Assembly (NCBI GenBank): GCA_964370405.1
Contig: CAYJJB010000017.1
Span: forward strand, 1-29,710
Source: SIG603 sp964370405
Lineage (GTDB): Bacteria; Bacillota; Clostridia; Oscillospirales; Acutalibacteraceae
DNA length: 29,710 nt
Reading direction: 5' to 3'
Both the position numbers and the translations under genes were made by a program. Shown piece after piece: positions 7,605 to 15,055 of this stretch (the first letter of the stretch is position 1; each line of letters begins with the position of its first letter). The notes beneath the pieces were generated by a model. That model was not told the origin of the DNA and did not search any database. It saw nothing but the letters and a program-made list of their open reading frames with translations.

Positions 7605-8399
7605 ATGATTTTTTTAAGGTGTATTAAAATAGATTTGGCACGGTGCATATTTTCACGTAAGTTTATTATTGCGCTACTATGTATGGCGGCGGTAAATTAT
7701 ATATCAATACATAATCTTTTGGGTGAAGCGATAAACACGGGTATGGTAGGGGTATTATATTTGGACGCCATAAGAAAATCGGGCGAGTTTTCAAGTCTAT
7801 ACTTGCTTTGCACTGCAATATTTTGTGTTACTTTATTTTGTGAGGATTGGGAAAATAAATATCTAAGATATAATATTTTAAGAACAGGTAAAAGTGCCTA
7901 TGCAGTGGCAAAGGTGTTTTCCACTGTGGTTTCAATATTTTTGTTTATTCTTATAAGTGAGGTATTATATTATTTTATTATGCTGATATTTGTGCCTATA
8001 GTTGGCGCTTATGACATAGAAAGCATGTTCTCGCACACTATGTATGAAGCGATGTTTAGTGTGGGTGACTTTTTACCGTATTTTATTATTGCTATTACTT
8101 TAAAAGCCTTAAGTGCAGGATTTTTTTGCTCTTTAGCGCTTATAATATCGGTAAAAATTCCGAATATATTTGTCGCACTTTCTGCACCGCTTTTAAGTTA
8201 CTACTTTTTAGACTCTGTTTTTTGGATGGCGCATATACCAAATACTTTAAATCCAACATTTGTAGGTGCAGGCGGCTTGGAAATAGCGGAGGACCCATTT
8301 CTAACCCTTGTCTACGGTGCTTCTAATTATCTTTTTCTTATTGCAGTGCTTTGCCTTATTTTCCTCTTTTTTATAGATAGGAGGGTTGAAAGTGACTAA
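7605..8399 (+). CDS. ABC-2-like membrane protein, first of a pair
   Basis: This is a 264-residue integral membrane protein with about six hydrophobic segments (near 19-35, 62-80, 103-133, 152-180, 185-205 and 235-258). After the second segment it carries FCEDWENKYLRYNILRTGKSAY, a charged cytoplasmic loop. A comparable loop (FCDAPFIDKNQPYIMLRSGR) occurs at the same place in the next gene, suggesting the two arose by duplication and form a heterodimer. It starts 6 nt after the lipoprotein stop, with GGGTGAG upstream. With the ATPase at 9254 it would make a complete ABC transporter. Substrate and direction unknown; export or self-protection is the usual role for ABC-2 systems with BcrA-type ATPases. 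Confidence 0.75.
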   Translation: MIFLRCIKIDLARCIFSRKFIIALLCMAAVNYISIHNLLGEAINTGMVGVLYLDAIRKSGEFSSLYLLCTAIFCVTLFCEDWENKYLRYNILRTGKSAYAVAKVFSTVVSIFLFILISEVLYYFIMLIFVPIVGAYDIESMFSHTMYEAMFSVGDFLPYFIIAITLKALSAGFFCSLALIISVKIPNIFVALSAPLLSYYFLDSVFWMAHIPNTLNPTFVGAGGLEIAEDPFLTLVYGASNYLFLIAVLCLIFLFFIDRRVESD

Positions 8400-9240
8400 A
8401 TTAAAAATTATTTTTTCTATTGCCTTATCAAATATTGGCAAATGGAAAACCAACCCTAGAATTTATGTGCTGTTACTTTCTATATTAGCGTATTGTAGCT
8501 CTGTTATTTTTCCTATAAACCAGTACTGCGCTACGGTGGGATTTAGGATAAGCCCGTGGATATTTCCGTTTTTAATGGCAGACGGCATGGCGATATTTGT
8601 AATAATGCTAGGTCTTATTTTGCTGTTTTGCGATGCACCGTTTATCGACAAAAATCAGCCGTACATAATGCTTAGAAGTGGCAGAAACACATGGGTTATG
8701 GCACAGATTTTATATATAATTTTGGCATCTATAATCTACTTTTTAAGCCTTGCAATAATTTGCGTTCTTATGGTACTGCCAAATGTCAGCTTTATGGGGG
8801 AGTGGGGCAAGGTTATAAACACTTTGTCGGCAAGCTCAAAGGAAACTCCTGTATTAAGCCTTATTTTTGACCCGTATATTGTGGTAAATTACTCACCAAT
8901 AGAAGCGTCTTTAACAGCATTTATACTTTCTGTAATGGTAGGTACTATGATAGGCCTGCTGGTCTTTGTCATAAACATGAAAGTATCACGCTTTTTAGGT
9001 TCGATTTCTGTTGCGTTTTTGGTGGTTTTGCAGGTATATATGAGAAGCACCACTTTTTCATTAACATATTTTTCGCCAATATCATGGGTGTCGCTTACCG
9101 TGCTTTCAAAAAATCAGGCAACACAGTACCCACCGCTAGAATTTGCTTTTTTAGTGCTTTCGGTAATACTTGTAATTTTAATAATACTCTCGGTACTGGC
9201 ATTTAGAAAACGTGACATTGATGTCATGAAAACAATATGA
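8392..9240 (+). CDS. ABC-2-like membrane protein, second of a pair
   Basis: This is a 282-residue integral membrane protein with about six hydrophobic segments (near 22-40, 55-80, 102-130, 168-195, 200-215 and 250-272). The GTG at 8392 has GGAGG at 7 nt and is preferred to the TTG at 8386, which sits directly on the ribosome binding site. The gene overlaps the end of the previous one by 8 bp, so the pair is co-translated. The loop DAPFIDKNQPYIMLRSGR after the second segment matches its neighbour in place and pattern. Stop is 13 nt before the ATPase start. Function as in the neighbour: probable half of a heterodimeric permease with unknown substrate. Confidence 0.75.
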   Translation: MTKLKIIFSIALSNIGKWKTNPRIYVLLLSILAYCSSVIFPINQYCATVGFRISPWIFPFLMADGMAIFVIMLGLILLFCDAPFIDKNQPYIMLRSGRNTWVMAQILYIILASIIYFLSLAIICVLMVLPNVSFMGEWGKVINTLSASSKETPVLSLIFDPYIVVNYSPIEASLTAFILSVMVGTMIGLLVFVINMKVSRFLGSISVAFLVVLQVYMRSTTFSLTYFSPISWVSLTVLSKNQATQYPPLEFAFLVLSVILVILIILSVLAFRKRDIDVMKTI

Positions 9241-9253
9241 GGGAGGGAAAAAA

Positions 9254-9907
9254 TTGGATATTATAGAAATTAGATCGGCGACAAAATTATTTAAAGAAGT
9301 AAAGGCGCTTGACAATGTAAGTGTAAGTTTTGAAAAAGGAAAAATTCATGGAATAGTAGGGCGAAACGGTTCGGGTAAGACGGTTTTAATGAAATGTATT
9401 TGCGGACTGATGTATTTAAACTCTGGCGAAATTTTGGTAAATTCTATAAGAGTTGGAAAAGACAAGGATATTCCAGATAATATAGGTGCAATTATAGAAG
9501 CACCGGGCTTTCTGCCAAATTTTTCAGGCTATAAAAATCTAAAGTTTTTGGCGGATATAAAAAAGAAGGCCGACAAAGAAAAAATAATTAAAACCCTTGA
9601 ATTTGTAGGTCTTGACCCACAAAGTAAAAAACATGTGGGGAAATATTCTTTAGGAATGAGGCAAAGGCTTGGAATAGCGCAGGCAATAATGGAGGAGCCT
9701 GAAATACTAATTTTAGACGAGCCAATGAACGGGCTTGACAACGACGGAGTAGCTCAAATAAGAGGGTTAATATTGAGTTTAAAAGAAGAGGGCAAAACAA
9801 TAATTTTAGCAAGCCACAACAGAGAAGACATAAACATACTATGCGACACAGTATTTGAAATGGACGCAGGGCAAATTTTAGTTGAGGGTTGTGGTGAAAA
9901 ATCATAA
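9254..9907 (+). CDS. ABC transporter ATP-binding protein, BcrA-like
   Basis: This is a 217-residue ATPase subunit. Walker A is GRNGSGKT (36-43), the signature YSLGMRQR (131-138), Walker B ILILDEP (151-157), and the switch His lies in ASHNRED (188). In place of the usual Q-loop glutamine it has AIIEAPGFLPNFSGYKNL (near 79-96). This IExP form is characteristic of ATPases that serve bacitracin- and lantibiotic-type export or immunity transporters. Start is a TTG preceded by GGGAGGG; no ATG is close. It is the last gene of the operon and should energise the two membrane proteins upstream. Confidence 0.92.
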   Translation: MDIIEIRSATKLFKEVKALDNVSVSFEKGKIHGIVGRNGSGKTVLMKCICGLMYLNSGEILVNSIRVGKDKDIPDNIGAIIEAPGFLPNFSGYKNLKFLADIKKKADKEKIIKTLEFVGLDPQSKKHVGKYSLGMRQRLGIAQAIMEEPEILILDEPMNGLDNDGVAQIRGLILSLKEEGKTIILASHNREDINILCDTVFEMDAGQILVEGCGEKS

Positions 9908-9913
9908 AATCAC

Positions 9914-9942
9914 TTGACATTCACTTATAAAAGTTATAGGAT
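9914..9942 (+). promoter_or_regulatory. Possible promoter of the sulfatase-GH31 operon
   Basis: A consensus TTGACA (9914-9919) lies 17 bp from TAGGAT (9937-9942), a 4-of-6 match to a -10. It is the only promoter-like pair I see between the terminated ABC operon and the sulfatase start at 9988. The -10 would fall inside the terminator hairpin, so confidence is low. Confidence 0.35.
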
Positions 9943-9959
9943 ATTCCTATAACTTTTTT
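9930..9959 (+). terminator. Intrinsic terminator of the lipoprotein-ABC operon
   Basis: An 11-bp perfect stem (AAAGTTATAGG / CCTATAACTTT) with a 5-nt loop, running into TTTTTT, 22 nt after the ATPase stop. Confidence 0.85.
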
Positions 9960-9987
9960 CGTTTAAAAAATATTAAGGAGTGAATTT

Positions 9988-11466
9988 ATGAGAGTTTTAT
10001 TTATTGATATCGACACTTTAAGACCCGACCATATGAGTTGTTATGGTTATGGAAGAAACACCACGCCCTGCATGGACGAAATTGCAAAAGCGGGTACTGT
10101 TTTTGAAAATTATTATACCCCTAACGCACCTTGTCTTCCTTCTCGTGCCTGCCTTGCAACTGGAATGTATGGAATACATACGGGTGTTGTGGGTCATGGC
10201 GGAACGGCAGCGGACATGCGACTTGAGGGCGAACCCAGAGGATTTAGGGACGAAATTTCGGAAAATAATTTATTTAATGTATTTAGAAGAGCTGGTTTTT
10301 ATACCGCTTCAATAAGTACATTTGCAGAGCGCCACTCTGCTTGGTGGTTTAATGCAGGATTTAATGAGATGCACAACATGGGCAAGGGCGGAATGGAAAG
10401 TGCTGAGGAAGTAACGCCTATAGCTCTTAAATGGCTTGAAGATAATGCGGACAAGGACAATTGGTTTTTGCACTACCATATTTGGGACCCACACACACCG
10501 TACAGGGCGCCCGAAGAATTTGGAAATCCTTTTGAAAACGAGCCTTTACCCGATAACTGGATAAATGAAGAAATTTTTAAACAGCACAGAGAGCATGTAG
10601 GCCCTCACAGTGCAAGAGAAATTTCAATGTGGGATGACGTGGAAAATCCTAATTATCCACGACACCCTGGAAGCGTTAAAACGTTGGACGAAGTTAAGGC
10701 TTTTATGGATGCCTATGACTGCGGTGTAAAATACGCTGATGACAATGTTAAAATGCTGATAGATGTCTTAAAAGAAAAAGGTCTTTATGACGACATGGCG
10801 ATAATCATAACATCTGACCACGGCGAAAATATGGGTGAGCTTGGCCTTTATGGCGAGCACGCAACGGCAGACCACCCTTGTTGTAATATTCCAATGATAA
10901 TTAAATGGCCTTCAATGGCAAAACACCACAGGGACAGTGGACTTCATTTAAATATAGACTTAGCGCCAACAGTTGCAGAGCTTTTAGGAATGGAAAAATG
11001 CAATAATTGGGACGGAAAAAGCTATGCGAAAACTCTTTTAGAAAAAGAAGACTGCTCTTATGAGAGTGTAGTTTTAGGGCAAAGTGCGCATGTCTGCCAA
11101 CGCTCAGTAAGATTTGGCGACTATATTTATATAAGAACCGTGCACGGTGGGTACCATATGTTCCCAAAAGAAATGCTGTTTGATATTAAAAATGACCCAC
11201 ACCAAACAAATAACTTAATAGACGAAAAAAGAGAGCTTGCTGACAAAGGTGCAAGGCTGATACTTGATTGGGAATACGAAATGATGACAAATTCTGTATC
11301 AGATGTCGATCCAATGTGGACAGTAATGAAAGAGGGTGGCCCTCATCACTCAAGGGGTGCACTGAAATCTTACATAGAAAGACTAAAAAATACAGAGCGT
11401 GGCGACAAGGTAGAAGAGCTTTTAACCATGTATGAAAAAGACACAAAAAGCAAATATTTTAAATAA
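9988..11466 (+). CDS. Sulfatase, Cys-type (S1 family)
   Basis: This 492-residue protein is a formylglycine-dependent sulfatase of the alkaline phosphatase superfamily, removing sulfate esters from a glycan or related substrate. The active-site signature CLPSRACLATG begins at Cys49, the residue converted to formylglycine by a maturase. Calcium ligands are expected in DIDTLRPDHM (7-16) and SDHGENMGELGLYGEH (near 279-294). There is no signal peptide, so it should act in the cytoplasm on imported oligosaccharides. ATG with AAGGAGTG at 7 nt. A second sulfatase and a GH31 glycosidase follow at 17 and 7 nt. The operon has no maturase; an anaerobic radical SAM maturase (anSME) would have to be elsewhere. 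Substrate not deducible from the sequence. Confidence 0.93.
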   Translation: MRVLFIDIDTLRPDHMSCYGYGRNTTPCMDEIAKAGTVFENYYTPNAPCLPSRACLATGMYGIHTGVVGHGGTAADMRLEGEPRGFRDEISENNLFNVFRRAGFYTASISTFAERHSAWWFNAGFNEMHNMGKGGMESAEEVTPIALKWLEDNADKDNWFLHYHIWDPHTPYRAPEEFGNPFENEPLPDNWINEEIFKQHREHVGPHSAREISMWDDVENPNYPRHPGSVKTLDEVKAFMDAYDCGVKYADDNVKMLIDVLKEKGLYDDMAIIITSDHGENMGELGLYGEHATADHPCCNIPMIIKWPSMAKHHRDSGLHLNIDLAPTVAELLGMEKCNNWDGKSYAKTLLEKEDCSYESVVLGQSAHVCQRSVRFGDYIYIRTVHGGYHMFPKEMLFDIKNDPHQTNNLIDEKRELADKGARLILDWEYEMMTNSVSDVDPMWTVMKEGGPHHSRGALKSYIERLKNTERGDKVEELLTMYEKDTKSKYFK

Positions 11467-11483
11467 AATTACGGGGTGAAAAA

Positions 11484-12806
11484 ATGAGTAAAAAACCAAA
11501 TGTGTTATGGATAATGTCGGACCAACACAGGGCGCAGGCCTTGGGTATAAATGGTGACCCTAATGTGTTTACGCCAAATTTAGACAGACTTGCCACAAGC
11601 GGTGTAAATCTTACAAGTGCAGTAGGTGGCGTGCCACTTTGCTGTCCTTTTAGAGGCTCTATGCTAACGGGGCTATACCCACATAAGGCGGTGCCAGGGC
11701 ACGAGATGATGCTAGACCCCAAAATGCCAACTGTAGCAAATGTGTTTAACGACAACGGCTACGACACCTGCTATATAGGTAAATGGCACTTAGATGGTTT
11801 TAAAGAGGCAAACGGCAGGGCGGCTATGCATATCATTCCGCCTGACAGACGAGGTGGATTTAAACACTGGACAGGTTATGAAAATAACAATAGCCAGTGG
11901 GACTGCTGGGTGCATGGTGGAGAGGGCGACACGGCGTTTCACTACAGGCTTGACGGCTATGAAACCGACTGCCTTACAGACATGATGATAGACTATATTG
12001 ACGACAAAAAAGAGGACGAAGAACCATTTTTTGCCGTGCTTTCGGTACAGCCTCCGCACAATCCTTACATGGCGCCTGAAAAATATATGAGAGAGCATAA
12101 TGCAGGCTCGGTAATTTTGAGAGAGAATGTGCCAAATATACCCTCAATAGAAAAGCTGGCAAGACAACAACTTTCAGGTTATTATGCCATGATAGAAAAT
12201 TTAGATTATAATATAGGCAGAATTATAAGAACGCTTGAGCGAAACGATATGCTTTTTAATACGCATATAATTTTCTTTAGCGACCACGGCGATATGCAGG
12301 GCAGTCACGGACAATTTCATAAAACCTCGCCATTTGAAGAGAGCATAAAAGTGCCGTTTATAATCTCTGGTGAAAAGCCCATGCAGTACGACGGTAGGGG
12401 CTGGGGNNNNNNNNNNAACCACGTGGATTTAGCACCCACAAGCCTCGATCTTTGTGGTATAAAAGCACCAGATTATATGCAGGGCACGGACTACTCTTAC
12501 CTTAGAATTACAGAAAATAAAAAGCCTGATTTTATTCCGCAAAGTGCGTATATTCAGTCGGTAATTCCCACAGGGCATCATGACTCTGTCGATAAACCGT
12601 GGCGTGGTGTAGTTACAAACGACGGCTACAAATACGTGTGTTTTGAAAATATGCCTTGGATTATGTATAACTTAAACGAAGACCCATACGAGTTTGTAAA
12701 TTTAGTACATAACACAAAATTTAGGGATAAACTTTGTGAGCTAAACGACGAGCTCACCGCATGGGTGAAAAGCACAGGCGACGATTTTCCATTACCTATT
12801 CTGTGA
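11484..12806 (+). CDS. Sulfatase, Cys-type with CCPFR active site; internal sequence gap
   Basis: A second S1-family sulfatase, about 440 residues, clearly different from its upstream neighbour. It opens PNVLWIMSDQHRAQALG (metal Asp at 13). The active site is PLCCPFRGSMLTG, with Cys53 as the likely formylglycine precursor. The motif has Phe where the core CxPSR consensus has Ser. GKWHLDGF (near 98) and FFSDHGDMQGSHGQFHK (near 267) are further conserved metal and substrate elements. A 10-N gap at 12407-12416 removes a few residues just before NHVDLAPT; the frame is the same on both sides, so the gene is probably intact. No signal peptide. Start: ATG with GGGGTG 5-6 nt upstream. Role: desulfation of oligosaccharides in the same operon. 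Confidence 0.9.
   Translation: MSKKPNVLWIMSDQHRAQALGINGDPNVFTPNLDRLATSGVNLTSAVGGVPLCCPFRGSMLTGLYPHKAVPGHEMMLDPKMPTVANVFNDNGYDTCYIGKWHLDGFKEANGRAAMHIIPPDRRGGFKHWTGYENNNSQWDCWVHGGEGDTAFHYRLDGYETDCLTDMMIDYIDDKKEDEEPFFAVLSVQPPHNPYMAPEKYMREHNAGSVILRENVPNIPSIEKLARQQLSGYYAMIENLDYNIGRIIRTLERNDMLFNTHIIFFSDHGDMQGSHGQFHKTSPFEESIKVPFIISGEKPMQYDGRGWXXXXNHVDLAPTSLDLCGIKAPDYMQGTDYSYLRITENKKPDFIPQSAYIQSVIPTGHHDSVDKPWRGVVTNDGYKYVCFENMPWIMYNLNEDPYEFVNLVHNTKFRDKLCELNDELTAWVKSTGDDFPLPIL
12407..12416. other. Sequence gap (10 N) inside the second sulfatase
   Basis: Ten undetermined bases. The reading frame continues in phase across them, but the true length is not known. Unlike the 100-N gap, the flanks show no duplicated sequence. 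Confidence 0.95.
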
Positions 12807-12813
12807 GGATTAT

Positions 12814-14793
12814 ATGATTAAAAAAGAAAAACTTGCAAACGGTGTTTACTGTATAAAATTTAATGAAATTAAGGATAAAACCTTGCTGTCTTACAGCGAG
12901 GTTTTACCCAAGTTCGAGAAAATAAATGCTTTAAAGGATTTAAAACAGGATATTTTAGACGAGATAAATGTATACTGTGTTGGAAATACCACAGTGGTGA
13001 CAGTGCCTGTAGAGGAGGAAGAAAATCTATACGGCGGTGGTCTTAACTACAAAAACATGTGCATAAACCGCAAGGTCTTACATCTTAAAATGGATCATCA
13101 CACAGGGGTCGACAACGGAAGAACTCATGCGCCCATACCGTTTTATCTGTCCGACAAGGGATACGCAGTGCTTATAAACACCACAAAATATGTCGACATG
13201 TATATGGGGAGTGCGAATAGGACAAACTCCAAAAAAGGCTTTCAAAATACCGACAGAAATACGGACGAAAATTGGGACCCAAATCCACTTGGAGAATTTG
13301 TTGAAATTGCGGTAAATGACTGTGATGCCCTTGAAATTTTGGTGTTTTTTGGAGAAAATTTACTCGACACCGTAAAAAGGTATAATCTTTACTGTGGCGG
13401 TGGATTTATTCCGCCAAAATGGTCGCTTGGAATAGTGCAAAGAGTACCGACTTTGCTTAGCGACAAAGAGGTTATGGATACGGTTTTAGAGTTTAAAGAA
13501 AGAAATTTTCCACTTGATGTCATAGGTTTAGAACCAGGCTGGCAAAGCGAAGCTTATCCTTGTAGCTATGAATGGGATAAAAAACGTTTTTCAAATCCCG
13601 AAAAATTTTTGCAAGACTTGTCGGATCATAATATACATGTGAATTTATGGGAAAATGCCTTTGTATCGCCAAATGCAAAAATATTTAAAGAGCTTTTACC
13701 TCTTAGCGCAACTCATACTGTATGGGGCGGAATTGTGCCCGATTACACGCTAAAAAAAGCGTGCGATATCTATAAAAATCAGCACAAAACTAGACATGTA
13801 GATATAGGTGTATCAGGGTATAAAATTGATGAGTGTGACGGTTTTGACGAGTGGCTATGGCCAGACCATGCAGAGTTTAAAAACGTAAATGCGGTGGATT
13901 ATCGCTCTGTTTTAGGTGTTTTGCTTCAAAAAAATACCTATGAAATATTTACCGTTAAAAATAAAAGAACATTTGGGCTTTGCAGGGCGACAAATGCAGG
14001 CGCTGTGTCTTTTCCTTATGCGCTTTATAATGACTGCTACGAATTTTCTGACTTCCTTACAGGCCTTTGTAACGCAGGCTTTTTGGGAGCACTTTGGGTG
14101 CCAGAGGCAAGAAGTGCCGAAAGTGCAAAAGAATGGCTTATAAGGTGCCAGTTGGTCTGTTTTTCACCAATGGCCATGATAAATTCGTGGGCATCAGGCA
14201 TTAAACCGTGGAGCTTTGAAGAAGTTTGTGAGGATGTTAAAGAGGCGTTTAAACTCAGAAAATCGCTTTTAAGCTATATTTACACAGCTTTTTACAGGTA
14301 TGAAAATGAGGGGATACCACCATTTAGGGCGCTTTGTATGGACTTTGAAAGCAAGATAGAGTTTGATGAGGGCGGCGAGCTTCACGATACATTAAACCCA
14401 TATAAAACAAAGAAAATATCTGAAATTAAAGATCAATTCATGTTTGGTGACAGCATTATGGTAGCGCCTTTTTCACCGAGTGATGAGAAAAGAAAAGTGG
14501 TGCTTCCAAAAGAAGATTGGTATGATTTTTATACAGGTGAGTTTGTTGGAAATGACACGGCAATTTACATAGACTACAACAAAAAAATACCTCTTTTTGT
14601 GAAAAACGGAGGAATAGTTCCACTTAATAAAGAAAGTGGCGGATATGAAATTTTGCATTTTGGAAACAAACCGTCAAAGTTTTGTGTTTTTGAAGACGAC
14701 GGAGTAAGCTTTGATTATAAAAATGGCAAATATAAGTTAATAAACATTGAAGTTAGTATTGAAAATAAAATCAAAAAAATAAATGTAAATTAA
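12814..14793 (+). CDS. Glycoside hydrolase family 31 (alpha-glycosidase)
   Basis: This 659-residue protein has the GH31 layout: N-terminal beta-sandwich (about 1-195), a (beta/alpha)8 barrel (about 200-520) entered by GFIPPKWSLGI, and C-terminal beta domains containing MFGDSIMVAPF and YDFYTGEFV. The likely nucleophile is Asp339 in GYKIDECDG and the likely acid/base Asp407 in ALYNDCYEF, after the RATNAGAVSFP segment. The family is retaining and includes alpha-glucosidases, alpha-xylosidases, alpha-galactosidases, sulfoquinovosidases and alpha-N-acetylgalactosaminidases. The motifs here are too divergent to choose by eye. There is no signal peptide, so the substrate is probably an imported oligosaccharide. 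It starts 7 nt after the second sulfatase, which suggests a desulfated sugar as its substrate. Confidence 0.9.
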   Translation: MIKKEKLANGVYCIKFNEIKDKTLLSYSEVLPKFEKINALKDLKQDILDEINVYCVGNTTVVTVPVEEEENLYGGGLNYKNMCINRKVLHLKMDHHTGVDNGRTHAPIPFYLSDKGYAVLINTTKYVDMYMGSANRTNSKKGFQNTDRNTDENWDPNPLGEFVEIAVNDCDALEILVFFGENLLDTVKRYNLYCGGGFIPPKWSLGIVQRVPTLLSDKEVMDTVLEFKERNFPLDVIGLEPGWQSEAYPCSYEWDKKRFSNPEKFLQDLSDHNIHVNLWENAFVSPNAKIFKELLPLSATHTVWGGIVPDYTLKKACDIYKNQHKTRHVDIGVSGYKIDECDGFDEWLWPDHAEFKNVNAVDYRSVLGVLLQKNTYEIFTVKNKRTFGLCRATNAGAVSFPYALYNDCYEFSDFLTGLCNAGFLGALWVPEARSAESAKEWLIRCQLVCFSPMAMINSWASGIKPWSFEEVCEDVKEAFKLRKSLLSYIYTAFYRYENEGIPPFRALCMDFESKIEFDEGGELHDTLNPYKTKKISEIKDQFMFGDSIMVAPFSPSDEKRKVVLPKEDWYDFYTGEFVGNDTAIYIDYNKKIPLFVKNGGIVPLNKESGGYEILHFGNKPSKFCVFEDDGVSFDYKNGKYKLINIEVSIENKIKKINVN

Positions 14794-14799
14794 AAAACG

Positions 14800-14839
14800 G
14801 CTGTAGCTTAGGAAAATATCTAAGTTACAGCTATTTTTT
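14800..14839 (+). terminator. Intrinsic terminator of the sulfatase-GH31 operon
   Basis: A 12-bp stem (GCTGTAGCTTAG / CTAAGTTACAGC, one G-T pair) with an 8-nt loop, followed by TATTTTTT. It starts 6 nt after the GH31 stop. Confidence 0.88.
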
Positions 14840-14878
14840 AATAATTCATTACCAAGTTATTAATTTTTGCTGTTTTGT

Positions 14879-14907
14879 TTGAAAAAATGTGACTTTTAAT
14901 TTATAAT
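14879..14907 (+). promoter_or_regulatory. Sigma-A promoter of the HD-GYP/FecR/CHASE2-cyclase operon
   Basis: -35 TTGAAA (14879-14884), 17-bp spacer, perfect -10 TATAAT (14902-14907). It leaves an unusually long leader of about 140 nt, which contains the palindrome at 14964-14979 and the duplicated ribosome binding site at 15010-15049. Confidence 0.75.
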
Positions 14908-14963
14908 ATAATAGTAATGGTCTGCAAAAAAATAAACTGAAAATAAAATTAAGACTAATGCAA

Positions 14964-14979
14964 TAAAGTAGCTACTTTA
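14964..14979. promoter_or_regulatory. 16-bp perfect palindrome in the signalling-operon leader
   Basis: TAAAGTAGCTACTTTA is self-complementary over 16 bp. It lies about 57 bp downstream of the -10 and 77 bp before the first start codon. It could be an operator for an unidentified dimeric regulator; too short a loop argues against an RNA hairpin. Confidence 0.4.
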
Positions 14980-15009
14980 AACATTAACTTTGTGTAAAAC
15001 ATTTTAATG

Positions 15010-15049
15010 AAAAGGAGCGAATGTATATGTAAAATTAAAAGGAGTGGAG
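15010..15049 (+). other. Duplicated ribosome binding site with a start-stop mini-ORF
   Basis: AAAAGGAG occurs at 15010-15017 and again at 15037-15044. The first copy is followed by ATG TAT ATG TAA (15021-15032), a three-codon frame whose second ATG is immediately followed by a stop. The second copy overlaps GGAG at 15046-15049 and leads to the true ATG at 15056. The two halves look like an imperfect tandem duplication of a translation start region. Confidence 0.5.
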
Positions 15050-15055
15050 ATTTAT

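Noticed and set aside
14908..15055. Possible riboswitch, for example for cyclic di-GMP, in the 140-nt leader of the HD-GYP gene
   Set aside because: I looked for the conserved GEMM-type core and for a terminator or sequestering helix before the start and found none; only a palindrome and a duplicated ribosome binding site are visible.
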